Below, one piece after another: positions 33,862 through 43,126 of a DNA stretch of 64,000 nt. The notes below the pieces were generated by a model. It did not search any database. It was given only the letters and a program-made list of their open reading frames with translations, and was not told the origin of the DNA. Each line of letters starts with the position of its first letter. Position 1 is the stretch's first letter. Source of the DNA: Flavobacterium panici (GTDB taxonomy: Bacteria > Bacteroidota > Bacteroidia > Flavobacteriales > Flavobacteriaceae); contig NZ_CAIJDE010000038.1 in assembly GCF_903819335.1 (NCBI RefSeq), positions 95,289 to 159,288 of the forward strand, written 5' to 3'. Made by a program: the position numbers and the translations under genes.

Positions 33862-34113
33862 TTAATTAGAAATTCTAGTATACACATAAAGCGACACTAT
33901 AATTAGTACAGGAACAGCACATATACTTATTGCCAAGAAAAGTAAATAAAGTAAAACCTTCTTTCCGCTAGAAAAATAAACATATTCTTCGGTATAATAT
34001 TTACTTGTATACGCCTTATAATGCGTGTAAAAAAGAACTCCTAAAATAACAATAAATCCAATACCAATTGCTTCAAAAAAACCGTTTGGTACGCTTCCAC
34101 ATAATGAAATCAT
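33862..34113 (-). CDS. Small membrane protein of unknown function
   Basis: This 83-residue protein has two transmembrane helices, about 11-31 and 52-79, joined by a tyrosine- and lysine-rich loop (YKAYTSKYYTEEYVYFSSGK). I do not recognise a family. It lies 9 bp after the adaptor of the MacAB-type exporter and 25 bp before tsaB on the same strand. It may belong to either transcript. Confidence 0.65.
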   Translation of the reverse strand: MISLCGSVPNGFFEAIGIGFIVILGVLFYTHYKAYTSKYYTEEYVYFSSGKKVLLYLLFLAISICAVPVLIIVSLYVYTRISN

Positions 34114-34122
34114 ACTACAAAT

Positions 34123-35412
34123 TTATTTTTTTGGAGCATCCGCTTTTTTAAGCTTTACTTTATCTCCTGAATTTAATTCCTTAGAAACTGTTGTGTAAGG
34201 CCCTGTAATTATCACATCACCCGGTTTCAAACCAGACATTACTTCGATATTTGTATCGTCCTGAATTCCTGTTTTAATAATTCTGATTTTAGCTTTGTCC
34301 CCTACTTTAACAAAAACACATTCGAATTTTTTATCGCTTTTTGGAGCAGCTTTTTTCTCGTTTGGATCTTCTACTTTAAAGTCAGTAACGGCTGTTGTAT
34401 CTGACTTTACTACAACAGAACTAATTGGCACGGCTAAAACATTGTTTTTAGTCGTTGTAATAATATCAACAGTAGCTGTCATTCCTGGTCTAAAAGGCGA
34501 ATACGCTGCTGGTTTCCCTTCTAATAAATCCTGATAGGATTCTTTTAAAATACGAACTTTAACTTTGAAATTGGTAACCTGATCTGAAGTTAATGTTGTA
34601 CTTGCAGAATTTGAAATACTAGTTACAACACCTCTAAATTTCTTTTTTAGATAGGCATCAACTTCAACATTTGCTTCGTCCCCTATTTTAATTTTTACAA
34701 TGTCATTTTCGTTTACATCAACTTCAACTTCCATGTTATTAAGATTCGCAACTCTTAAAAGCTCTGTTCCAGCCATTTGCTGCGTTCCTAAAACACGTTC
34801 TCCCAATTCAACATTTAGTACCGAAATTGTACCATCTGCAGGAGCATAAATTGTTGTACGTCCTAAGTTGTCTCTGGCTTCTGTTACAGAAGCCGAAGCA
34901 CTTTGAACATTATAGTAAGAAGATTGTTTTGTTGCCTTTGCGACTTCATAAGTTGATATGGCTTTATCCCAATCTGATTTTGAAATTACACCTTTATCAT
35001 AAAGCGTTTTATTACGCTCATAATTTGCTTTTGCCTCCTTAAAACTGGCTTCAGACTGCACTAAACCGGCTTTAGTTCCAGATAAATTTGCTACTGATCT
35101 TTCTAAACCTGAAGTATACAAATCAGGGTTTATTTTTACCAGTAAATCGCCTTTTTTTACAACCTGGCCTTCTTTTACATTTAATGCAATAATTTCACCG
35201 GAAACCATTGATGAAAGTTTTACTTCAATTTCCGGCTGGATTTTTCCTGTTGCCGAAACTGTTTCTACAATTGTTGAAGCAGCTACTTTTGATGTTTCAA
35301 CTTCTTTTCCTTCATCTTTGTTTCCTATTACTCCTGCTTTGGAAAGCCCTATTAATGCTATGATAATAATTACAGCTCCGCCAACTAAGAAGTAAATTGT
35401 TTTTTTTGACAT
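34123..35412 (-). CDS. Periplasmic adaptor (MacA/RND-type membrane fusion protein), second copy
   Basis: This 429-residue adaptor has one N-terminal membrane helix (about 5-27). The two lipoyl half-motifs are VKLSSMVSGEIIALNVKEGQ and YAPADGTISVLNVELGE, flanking a coiled-coil hairpin (about 105-170). Beta-barrel and membrane-proximal domains follow (RPGMTATVDIITTTKN; MSGLKPGDVIITGPY). Such proteins join an inner-membrane exporter to TolC. It lies 6 bp after the tolC gene, making it the second adaptor in a single exporter cluster. A charged insert (VEDPNEKKAAPKSDKKFE) is unusual. Confidence 0.93.
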   Translation of the reverse strand: MSKKTIYFLVGGAVIIIIALIGLSKAGVIGNKDEGKEVETSKVAASTIVETVSATGKIQPEIEVKLSSMVSGEIIALNVKEGQVVKKGDLLVKINPDLYTSGLERSVANLSGTKAGLVQSEASFKEAKANYERNKTLYDKGVISKSDWDKAISTYEVAKATKQSSYYNVQSASASVTEARDNLGRTTIYAPADGTISVLNVELGERVLGTQQMAGTELLRVANLNNMEVEVDVNENDIVKIKIGDEANVEVDAYLKKKFRGVVTSISNSASTTLTSDQVTNFKVKVRILKESYQDLLEGKPAAYSPFRPGMTATVDIITTTKNNVLAVPISSVVVKSDTTAVTDFKVEDPNEKKAAPKSDKKFECVFVKVGDKAKIRIIKTGIQDDTNIEVMSGLKPGDVIITGPYTTVSKELNSGDKVKLKKADAPKK

Positions 35413-35418
35413 AATAAA

Positions 35419-36804
35419 TTATTTTGTAATAATTGGAACAATTGGAATTCCGAAATAGAACTCAAGTATTTTTATTTTGAACATGTAATCGTATTTCGTT
35501 CTGATAACATCAGATTGTGCATTTGTCAGCAAAGTTTGTGCTTGTGTAAAATCAAATGAATTCATTAAACCAACATCGTACTTTTCTTTAGCATAATTAT
35601 ATGCCTGCTGTCTTGCTTCTAAAGTAATCGTTGAAGATTCATAAGTATTTAAAGCGCCTTTTGCATCTGTAAATGCTGTATAAACGTTACGTTGCAAATC
35701 TAAACTTTTTTGCTCTAAATCTATTTTAGATTTCTCTAAACTTACTTTGTTTCTTTCAACATTGTTTTTTACAGAGAAGCCATTAAATATTGGAACACTT
35801 AACTGAAAACCAAAATTATGCCCTTTGTTATCACTAAACTGTTGAAAAACAGGATCCGGACCTGCGTAAAGTGGATTTCCAGCACCATCAGTTCCAATTA
35901 ATCGATCACTGTAACTTGCGCTGGTACTGAATTGGTAAAAACCTCTCAAAGTTGGCTGATAAGCTCCTTTTGCAATAGCCACATTTTTTTCGGCAATTTC
36001 CAGATTCGTCTGAGCTAATTTTAATTCTGTTCTTGTTTCTTTTGCTTTATTGTAAATATCGATTGGGCTTTGCGCCATGATATTATTTTCATCTTTAGCA
36101 TTTGTATCATCGATTACATCAAAATCTGCAAATTCTTTTAATTGTAAAAGCTGAGCCAAACTTAATTTCGAAATCAATAAATTATTTTCAGAAACGGTAA
36201 TATTTTGTTTATCTGTTGCTACAGTCGCTTTTAAATCAAACAAATCACCACGCGGAATCGTTCCGGCATTTACCATTTCTTCAGAACGCGAATAACGTTT
36301 TTCGTCGATCGCTAATTGTTCTTTCTTTATTTTTAAATCTTCTTTGTTCGATAAAATCTGAAGAAAAGCATTGGCAACATTCAACGAAATATCTTCCTGC
36401 ATTTTCAGCAGTTGATATTTTGATGCTATAATAGAAAGACTAGCTCTTCTATATGCATTTTGATTTTGCAGACCTTTGTAAATATCAACATTTGCGTTTA
36501 CCCCTAATGAAGAATATTGTGTTGTTTGTGTAGTCGCAATATTCGTAACAGGGTTAACGTTCAAACCGATATTCCATGAATGTGAAGCATTTCCATTTAC
36601 TGTTGGAAGATAACTTCCTAATGCTCCTCTTTTGTCAATCGTTGCAGTTTTGACATCCAGTTCAGATAATTTAATTGTAATGTTATTATCTAATGCGTAT
36701 CTCACACATTCTTCCAATGTCCATTGTTTTGATTGTGCGTGTCCGGCTAATCCAAACCCGAACAACATAGCAAAAACAAGACTATTATATTTATTTATTT
36801 TCAT
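35419..36804 (-). CDS. TolC family outer-membrane efflux protein
   Basis: This 461-residue protein has a signal peptide ending LAGHAQ and two outer-membrane-efflux repeats forming a TolC-type barrel and alpha-helical tunnel. The first repeat begins WTLEECVRYALDNNITIKLS, the family signature, and long heptad-rich helices follow. It gives the exporter its exit duct. It lies between two adaptor genes on the same strand, 81 bp after one and 6 bp before the other. Confidence 0.95.
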   Translation of the reverse strand: MKINKYNSLVFAMLFGFGLAGHAQSKQWTLEECVRYALDNNITIKLSELDVKTATIDKRGALGSYLPTVNGNASHSWNIGLNVNPVTNIATTQTTQYSSLGVNANVDIYKGLQNQNAYRRASLSIIASKYQLLKMQEDISLNVANAFLQILSNKEDLKIKKEQLAIDEKRYSRSEEMVNAGTIPRGDLFDLKATVATDKQNITVSENNLLISKLSLAQLLQLKEFADFDVIDDTNAKDENNIMAQSPIDIYNKAKETRTELKLAQTNLEIAEKNVAIAKGAYQPTLRGFYQFSTSASYSDRLIGTDGAGNPLYAGPDPVFQQFSDNKGHNFGFQLSVPIFNGFSVKNNVERNKVSLEKSKIDLEQKSLDLQRNVYTAFTDAKGALNTYESSTITLEARQQAYNYAKEKYDVGLMNSFDFTQAQTLLTNAQSDVIRTKYDYMFKIKILEFYFGIPIVPIITK

Positions 36805-36885
36805 ATATTTTGAATGAAAGCGCAGTCAACCAAACTACGCAAATTTAACATTTTTTAAAACCAAAAAACTCTTTACAGCTTCAAA

Positions 36886-38004
36886 TTATTTTTTCTCTTC
36901 TTTTTCGTCAATTAAACCCTGATTCCAGATTTTAATTTTATCTGTGTTTTTGATTCCGCTTTTAACCTGAACGTAAATTCCGTCGCTTACACCCAAAACT
37001 AAATCTCTTCTTTCAAATTTTTGAGGTGCTGTTTCAACTTCTACATATGGTTTTTGAGTTTTTTTGTCAAATTGAACTAATGATTCTTTTATAGCCAGAA
37101 CTTTATCTGCTTTTTCAAGAATAATAGATGCATTTGCGCTTAAACCGGCTCTAATAAATGTATCATCTCTATTTTCTAATCTTGCTTTTATTTCAAACTG
37201 AATTGCTCCGTTTTCTACAACTCCTTTTGGTGCAATATCAGTTAAAACTGCTTCGAATTTTTTATTTTCAATTGCTCCAACAGTTATTTCAATTGCCATT
37301 TTTTCTTTGATTTTTCCAACCTCAGATTCGTCAATTTTTCCAATAAAAATCATTCTTCCAACATCGGCAACACTTGCAATTGTAGTTCCTTCGTTGAAAT
37401 TATTACTTTCAATAACCTGGTTACCCACTTTTACAGGAACTTGTAAAACCATTCCGTTTACTGTTGAACGAATTAAGGTATTAGCATAACTTCCTAATGA
37501 AGTCGTTGTACCTGTTTTAACGATATCTAAGTTTTGTCTTGCAGCCAGATACGTTTGTTTTGCTTGTTTGTAAGCTACTTGTGCCGCATCAAAATCATTG
37601 GCAGAAATTACATCTTTATCAAAAAGTGTTTTTTGTCTCTGAAAGATTTTCTCCTGATTGTCTAAAGCAATTTTGGCAGTCTGAACCTGATTTTGAGTAC
37701 TGCTTACATTAGATACGTTGGCTACAACTCTAATTTTAGCGATCATATCTCCTGCTTTTATTTTTTCTCCCGCTTTGATATAAACCTGCTCAATAATACC
37801 TGAAATATTTGGTTTGATTAATACCTCTTCATCAGGCTGAATATTACCAGTCGCAATTGTATTTTTTACGATTGTTTTAATCTCTGCTTTTTCCGTTTTA
37901 AAAACAATTGGCGATTCTTGATTCTTTGCGTATAAATAGTAAAGTGCGCCAAAAAAGACTATAGCAATTAAAATTAAAATGGTTACGGTTACTCCTTTTT
38001 TCAT
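36886..38004 (-). CDS. Periplasmic adaptor (MacA-type membrane fusion protein), first copy
   Basis: This 372-residue adaptor has an N-terminal membrane helix (about 6-25) and lipoyl halves EVLIKPNISGIIEQVYIKAG and STVNGMVLQVPVKVGNQV around a coiled coil (about 105-165). A beta-barrel domain follows (IRAGLSANASIILEKADKVL). It lies 42 bp after the second permease gene. The coupling to the ABC genes suggests it is the primary MacA-type partner. The second adaptor downstream of tolC is only a distant paralogue. Confidence 0.93.
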   Translation of the reverse strand: MKKGVTVTILILIAIVFFGALYYLYAKNQESPIVFKTEKAEIKTIVKNTIATGNIQPDEEVLIKPNISGIIEQVYIKAGEKIKAGDMIAKIRVVANVSNVSSTQNQVQTAKIALDNQEKIFQRQKTLFDKDVISANDFDAAQVAYKQAKQTYLAARQNLDIVKTGTTTSLGSYANTLIRSTVNGMVLQVPVKVGNQVIESNNFNEGTTIASVADVGRMIFIGKIDESEVGKIKEKMAIEITVGAIENKKFEAVLTDIAPKGVVENGAIQFEIKARLENRDDTFIRAGLSANASIILEKADKVLAIKESLVQFDKKTQKPYVEVETAPQKFERRDLVLGVSDGIYVQVKSGIKNTDKIKIWNQGLIDEKEEKK

Positions 38005-38046
38005 TTTGTTTTTTAGTTTAATCGATTATTTTTTTGATTGATAATT

Positions 38047-39312
38047 TTATTCTGTTCGTAAAGCATCTACGGGCTTTACATTAATTGCGATCTGTGCCGG
38101 AATAAATCCTGCCAGTAAACCAGATCCTACTAATATAATTAAAGCAACAAATACAACTCCTAAGTCGACACTTGGATTAGCAAACATGGTATCGTTTCCG
38201 GGCGGCATCGAATCCAGCGCCATGTTTAAGAGGGCTATAATTCCTGTTGCTACGGCAATACCAAACATTCCAGAAATGATTGTTAAAAATATAGACTCAG
38301 ATAAAATCTGACTGCGAATTGCTCCCGGAGTTGCCCCTAAAGCTCTTCTAATTCCTATTTCTTTTGTACGTTCCTTAACTACGATCAGCATAATGTTTGA
38401 GATTCCAATAACACCCGAAATCAAAACTAATGTCCCCACAAAATAGGCAATGATTTTCAAGATATTAAATAAACTCTGCACTTTATTGAATTGCTCGTAC
38501 AAATCAAAATTCCCTACTGCCCTATCATCTGCAGGATTTATGGAATGAAGTCCTTTTATTATTTCTAAAATTTTAGGTTTCAAGTCGGTAATCGATGTTT
38601 CATCTTTTGCCGTAAGTGCCATCCATCCTACTTTGTCTCCATAATTAAAAGCCTGTTGAAAAGTCGTGAACGGAATAAAAATATTTTTTTGTTCCTGTTC
38701 TGCATTTCCACCTTGCTGTTTAGATTTGTAAACACCTACAACCATAAAGTTGACACCATTAATTTTGATATAAGTCCCAACAGGTTCTTCTTCTTTTCCG
38801 TAAAGTTCACTAATAACACCTTTACCAATTATAGCTATTTTTCTTTTATCCAGAATATCCTGCTGGTTTATAAATCTTCCGTTTATAATATCCATTGGCT
38901 GCTGTTTGATCAACTCGGGATAATCTCCATAAATGGTAAAAGCAGACGTTTTTGTACCTCGAACCACATTATTTGTTCCGTTAAAATCTCCTAACTGATT
39001 TCTTGGCGAAACATATAATAAATCCGGCAGCGCTGCTTTTAAAGCTGCAACATCACTATTTCTAAAATCATAACGACGTGTTTTTGGCAGGCCTTTATAC
39101 GCTTTAGAGGTTGTCTGGCTCCACATAAACATTGTATTTGTGGCAATTCCGTCAAATCCTTTTTTAATACCGTTTTCTAAACCTTGTCCTGCTGCAAGTA
39201 ATATCACTAATATGAATATACCCCAAAACACTCCAAATGCAGTTAAGATTGTTCTAAAAACATTTGCTGTCAGAGCCTGTAAAATCTCATCCCAATTATC
39301 TTTCTTAAACAT
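38047..39312 (-). CDS. MacB-type ABC transporter permease (FtsX domain), second
   Basis: This 421-residue permease begins with an N-terminal membrane helix in TAFGVFWGIFILVILLAAGQ. A MacB_PCD periplasmic domain and three C-terminal helices with the FtsX pattern follow (IMLIVVKERTKEIGIRRALG). It has no ATPase domain, unlike E. coli MacB, so the ATPase is supplied by the separate gene upstream. It follows the first permease after 3 bp. Together the two permeases probably form a heterodimer. Confidence 0.95.
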   Translation of the reverse strand: MFKKDNWDEILQALTANVFRTILTAFGVFWGIFILVILLAAGQGLENGIKKGFDGIATNTMFMWSQTTSKAYKGLPKTRRYDFRNSDVAALKAALPDLLYVSPRNQLGDFNGTNNVVRGTKTSAFTIYGDYPELIKQQPMDIINGRFINQQDILDKRKIAIIGKGVISELYGKEEEPVGTYIKINGVNFMVVGVYKSKQQGGNAEQEQKNIFIPFTTFQQAFNYGDKVGWMALTAKDETSITDLKPKILEIIKGLHSINPADDRAVGNFDLYEQFNKVQSLFNILKIIAYFVGTLVLISGVIGISNIMLIVVKERTKEIGIRRALGATPGAIRSQILSESIFLTIISGMFGIAVATGIIALLNMALDSMPPGNDTMFANPSVDLGVVFVALIILVGSGLLAGFIPAQIAINVKPVDALRTE

Positions 39313-39315
39313 AAT

Positions 39316-40560
39316 TTATTCTTCTCTAAGTGCTACAATAGGTCTAATTTTGGCGGCTCTGTATGCAGGAAAAAAACCTGCCATCGCACCTGCAAATACA
39401 AGTAAAATAAGCGTCGTGAATGCTACGCTAAAATCAACCTGCGGATTCACAAAATATTCGCTTTGTACTTGCGGACCAACAAATTCAAGCAATAACAAAC
39501 TTGCCAGCAAACCAATAAAACCAGCAACAGTGGTAATAAAAATAGATTCATGAAGGATCATAGAAATAATAGAAAATGGTGACGCTCCAAGCGCCTTTCT
39601 AATTCCAATTTCTTTGGTTCTTTCTTTCACAATAATAAGCATAATATTACTTACCCCTACAACTCCGGCTATAATCGTACAAATTCCAACCCACCAAAAG
39701 AATAGCCTGATATAAAGATTCAAATCATAAAATTGCTTAACATCTTTAACTGAGTTGTAGGCATTTACCCCTCCATCATCATCAGGGGCTACCATATTTT
39801 TACTTCTAAGTAAAGCCTTTAAATCTTGAGTAAATTTCTCAGATTGAGCCAAAGCTTCATCATAATCTTTTGTCTTTTTTAAAGTAAAGAAAATGTTACT
39901 TATTTTATCTCCTCCTCCATAAGCTCTCTGAACAGTTGTTTTAGGTAAATACGCCCTCGCTTCCTCTCTCTCCCCACCAGGATCTGTAAAAACTCCTACT
40001 ACTTTAAAATTGACATTATTGATTGCAATTTCTTTTCCTAAAGGATCTTTGTCTTTAAACAAATCTGTTTTTATTTTCATCCCAATAGCAACAATTTTTT
40101 CATTATTTGTCAAATCATTGCTATTAACAAATCTACCTTGAACAATAGTAAGATTTTCAACTCCGGCATAATCAGGATCTACTCCTTTATATTGATAAGT
40201 ACCCGATTCTTTCCCATATGTAAATGAAGCTCCCCAAAAATTATATGATGCAGACCTTAATTCTAATTTATCACCAAATTTTTGAACCGATTGATTATAA
40301 TCGCTATTTCTAAATTGAATTTGTCTGCCAGGATTTAATCCTTTATATTCTTTAGTTGTAGTTCCTGACCAAACTTCAATAAGACCAGTAGCATCACGCT
40401 CAAAACTTTTTTCAATACCGTTTTGAAGCCCTTTTCCCGCTCCAAGCAAAATCACCAAAATAAAAATCCCCGAGGCCACCGATACTCCTGTCAAAAAAGT
40501 TCGGAGTCGGTTTTTGGAAATTGCATCAAATATTTCCTGCCAACGCTCAATATTAAACAT
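39316..40560 (-). CDS. MacB-type ABC transporter permease (FtsX domain), first
   Basis: This 414-residue permease has the same layout as its downstream neighbour: a first helix in LTGVSVASGIFILVILLGAG, a large periplasmic MacB_PCD domain, and three C-terminal helices with IMLIIVKERTKEIGIRKALG. Its start overlaps the ATPase stop by 8 bp, so they are translationally coupled. The two permeases share motifs but differ in the periplasmic domain, consistent with an old duplication and a heterodimeric pump. Confidence 0.95.
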   Translation of the reverse strand: MFNIERWQEIFDAISKNRLRTFLTGVSVASGIFILVILLGAGKGLQNGIEKSFERDATGLIEVWSGTTTKEYKGLNPGRQIQFRNSDYNQSVQKFGDKLELRSASYNFWGASFTYGKESGTYQYKGVDPDYAGVENLTIVQGRFVNSNDLTNNEKIVAIGMKIKTDLFKDKDPLGKEIAINNVNFKVVGVFTDPGGEREEARAYLPKTTVQRAYGGGDKISNIFFTLKKTKDYDEALAQSEKFTQDLKALLRSKNMVAPDDDGGVNAYNSVKDVKQFYDLNLYIRLFFWWVGICTIIAGVVGVSNIMLIIVKERTKEIGIRKALGASPFSIISMILHESIFITTVAGFIGLLASLLLLEFVGPQVQSEYFVNPQVDFSVAFTTLILLVFAGAMAGFFPAYRAAKIRPIVALREE

Positions 40561-41254
40561 AAGATGAAGCTCTAACTTGTTCTACTAATTTATCGTCGAT
40601 AATTAATCCATCTTTCAGGACTACATTCCTTTTGCACATTGCGGCAATATCAGGTTCGTGTGTAACGATCAAAATTGTTTTTCCTTCATCGTTAATTCCT
40701 TGAATAAGTTCCATAACTTCATAAGAAGTTTTGGTATCTAAAGCTCCTGTTGGCTCATCGGCAAGTAAAACTTTTGGGTTCGAGGCCAATGCTCTTGCAA
40801 TTGCAACACGTTGTTTTTGTCCTCCAGAAAGTTCGTTTGGTAAGTGATGAGAATGTGAACCCAAACCTACTTTTTCAAGATATTTCATTGCAATATCGTA
40901 ACGCTCTTTTCTTTTTACACCCTGATAATACAAGGGCATAGCAACGTTATCTAATGCTGATTTATAATTGATCAAATTAAAAGACTGAAAAACAAAACCT
41001 AAAAACTTGTTTCGGTATCTTGAAGCCAGAGTTTCGTTTAATTTTTTAATTGGCGTATTGTCTAAAATATAACTACCAGAATCGGCTTCATCCAGAATTC
41101 CTAAAATATTAAGAAGCGTCGATTTTCCAGATCCAGATGATCCCATAATCGCTACTAATTCTCCTTCGGCAATATTAAAATTTATTCCTTTCAACACATG
41201 CAGTTCCGAACTTCCCATTTTATAGGATTTATGCAAATCTTTAATTTCGATCAT
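40553..41254 (-). CDS. ABC transporter ATP-binding protein (MacB/LolD type)
   Basis: This 233-residue ATPase powers the exporter. Walker A GSSGSGKS is at 38-45, the signature LSGGQKQR at 142-149, and Walker B VLLADE at 162-167 with catalytic Glu167. IVTHEPDIAA contains the switch histidine. It is the first gene of a six-gene set: ATPase, permease, permease, adaptor, TolC, adaptor. MacB-type pumps export antibiotics, toxins or lipoprotein-like cargo; the substrate here is unknown. Confidence 0.97.
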   Translation of the reverse strand: MIEIKDLHKSYKMGSSELHVLKGINFNIAEGELVAIMGSSGSGKSTLLNILGILDEADSGSYILDNTPIKKLNETLASRYRNKFLGFVFQSFNLINYKSALDNVAMPLYYQGVKRKERYDIAMKYLEKVGLGSHSHHLPNELSGGQKQRVAIARALASNPKVLLADEPTGALDTKTSYEVMELIQGINDEGKTILIVTHEPDIAAMCKRNVVLKDGLIIDDKLVEQVRASSYV

Positions 41255-41400
41255 GGTATTGTTAAATTTTTAAAACAATAATAATATATTTTATAAGTAA
41301 ATTATGATAATAAAACGTTAATAATTGTGTTTCATTATCTAAATAAGACGGCAGTTGTTATCAAATGTTACACTTTATCAGGATAATTTAATAGTTTTCT

Positions 41401-41408
41401 TAATTTTG
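41401..41408 (+). promoter_or_regulatory. Putative -7 element for the DUF4403 gene
   Basis: TAATTTTG matches TAnnTTTG and ends 24 bp before the ATG at 41433. It argues against a longer start at 41355, which would precede the promoter. Confidence 0.45.
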
Positions 41409-41432
41409 CTTCACTTAAAAAAATCATTAATT

Positions 41433-42839
41433 ATGAAATTTTTTTCCATAATCTCAGTGTTTGCAGTAACTGCCACATTTTTTAGCTGTTCAACTTCTCA
41501 AAAATTAGAAACTTTAAAACCAGAACCAGATGATGCAAGTCCGCTAATTTATGATGCCAATCCTTCCTTTATAAATCTGCCTATTACGGTTAAACTGAAT
41601 GATATTGAAAATCAAACCAATACACTCTTAAATGGGTTAATTTATGAAGATAACAATATTGAAGATGATGATATTGAAATGAAAATCTGGAAACAGGCTC
41701 CTATAAAAATTCAAAACGATCCTGCTAATTCGGATAAAAAAATAAAAACGATTCTTCCGTTAAAAGCGACTATTAAATACCGAATTGGAACAAAAAAAAT
41801 GGGTATTGAACTTTACGATACGAGAGAATTTAATTTAAATGGTGTTATTACATTATCCAGCGATGTTGCTTTAACGAATTGGAAATTAAACACTAAAACT
41901 GAATTCAGATCTTTAGACTGGAACGAAAGTCCAACGATGACGGTTTTTGGAAAAAATATGCCGATTACTTATTTGATTAATCCGGCAATCTCCATTTTTA
42001 AATCTAAACTGGAACATAAGATCGATGAGGCAATCGAAAAATCTATGGATTTTAAACCGAATGTTTTATCGGCTTTAGAAAAAATCTGTACACCTTTTCA
42101 AATGAGCGATACTTATGAAAGCTGGTTAAGAATTGTTCCTGTTGAAGTTTATTCTACCAATGCAAAACTGAAAAATGATTCTTTTTTACTCGAAATGGGA
42201 ATGAAATGCAATATGGAAACTATTGTCGGCAAACAGCCTGAATCTAAATTTAATGCGAGTAAAATTGTTTTGAAACCAGTTACTAAAATCCCAAATCAGA
42301 TATCGGCAAATATTGCAGCGATTTCAAGTTATATGGATGCTTCAAAAATTATGACGAAGAATTTTGCCGGACAGGAATTTGGTTCAGGAAGTAAAAAAGT
42401 AACCGTTAAAAATGTTTCGATCTGGCACAAAAACGGAAAAATGATTATTGCGCTTGATGTTCTAGGTTCTATAGACGGAACGCTTTATTTAAACGGAATT
42501 CCGCAATATAATGCACAGACAAAGGAAATTTATTTCGACAAACTGGATTATGTTTTAGATACTAAAAGCAAACTAATGCGAACTGCAAACTGGCTTGCGC
42601 AAGGTTTTGTATTAAGAAAGATGGAAGAAAGCTGCAGATATTCGATACAGCCTAATTTAGAAGAAGGCAAAAAAAGCATGGCTGCTTATCTTAAAAATTA
42701 TTCGCCAATGCCGGGCGTTTTTGTAAACGGAAAAATGGAAGATATTCAGTTTGATAAAATTCAACTAACCAATCAGGCAATTATCGCTTTTATCAAAATA
42801 AACGGAACTGTGAATGTCTCCATAAACGGATTAAAATAA
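41433..42839 (+). CDS. DUF4403 family lipoprotein
   Basis: This protein has about 468 residues. The ATG at 41433 gives MKFFSIISVFAVTATFFSC, a lipoprotein signal with Cys19; an in-frame upstream start lacks a signal and lies before the promoter. The body, with INLPITVKLNDIENQTNTLL near the start and VSIWHKNGKMIIALDVLGSI later, fits DUF4403. Such proteins resemble lipid-binding tubular (SMP/BPI-like) folds, so a lipid-transfer role is possible. A bidirectional terminator separates it from the convergent oxidase genes. Confidence 0.88.
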   Translation: MKFFSIISVFAVTATFFSCSTSQKLETLKPEPDDASPLIYDANPSFINLPITVKLNDIENQTNTLLNGLIYEDNNIEDDDIEMKIWKQAPIKIQNDPANSDKKIKTILPLKATIKYRIGTKKMGIELYDTREFNLNGVITLSSDVALTNWKLNTKTEFRSLDWNESPTMTVFGKNMPITYLINPAISIFKSKLEHKIDEAIEKSMDFKPNVLSALEKICTPFQMSDTYESWLRIVPVEVYSTNAKLKNDSFLLEMGMKCNMETIVGKQPESKFNASKIVLKPVTKIPNQISANIAAISSYMDASKIMTKNFAGQEFGSGSKKVTVKNVSIWHKNGKMIIALDVLGSIDGTLYLNGIPQYNAQTKEIYFDKLDYVLDTKSKLMRTANWLAQGFVLRKMEESCRYSIQPNLEEGKKSMAAYLKNYSPMPGVFVNGKMEDIQFDKIQLTNQAIIAFIKINGTVNVSINGLK

Positions 42840-42853
42840 GCGAATTGAAATAA

Positions 42854-42883
42854 AAAAATGCAGTATAATTATACTGCATTTTT
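42854..42883. terminator. Bidirectional terminator, 30-bp perfect palindrome
   Basis: AAAAATGCAGTATAA (42854-42868) is followed at once by its exact reverse complement. T-runs arise on both strands. The stop codon of the minus-strand gene lies at the centre of the palindrome. Confidence 0.9.
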
Positions 42884-43126
42884 CTTTTTAGATCGGTACA
42901 TCTTATAAATAAGAAAACCAATTATGGCTACAAGTAAATACGGGATTATCATCAAAAAAACGATTCCGTCATTTACAGCTTCTGCTTTCTTTATGTTAGA
43001 ATCTCCTGCAAGTGCGGCACGGCACATAGCACATTGTGCATTCGCCGAAATTCCAATTAGGAAAATACAAATTCCAAGAATAAAGCTTTGGAATTTGGAA
43101 TTTGAGTTTTGAGTTTTAGTTTGCAT
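42869..43126 (-). CDS. Small CxxC membrane protein of the oxidase locus
   Basis: This 85-residue protein has an N-terminal signal-like helix (about 13-30, ending SANAQ). The CxxC pair follows directly in QCAMCRAALAGD, and a second membrane helix (about 54-72) and basic tail YRSKKKNAV close it. I know no named family, but it resembles small proteins found at Flavobacteriia cytochrome-oxidase loci. Its ATG overlaps the stop of the DUF420 gene by 11 bp, so they are coupled. A copper- or heme-related role is a guess from the CxxC and the context. Confidence 0.75.
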   Translation of the reverse strand: MQTKTQNSNSKFQSFILGICIFLIGISANAQCAMCRAALAGDSNIKKAEAVNDGIVFLMIIPYLLVAIIGFLIYKMYRSKKKNAV

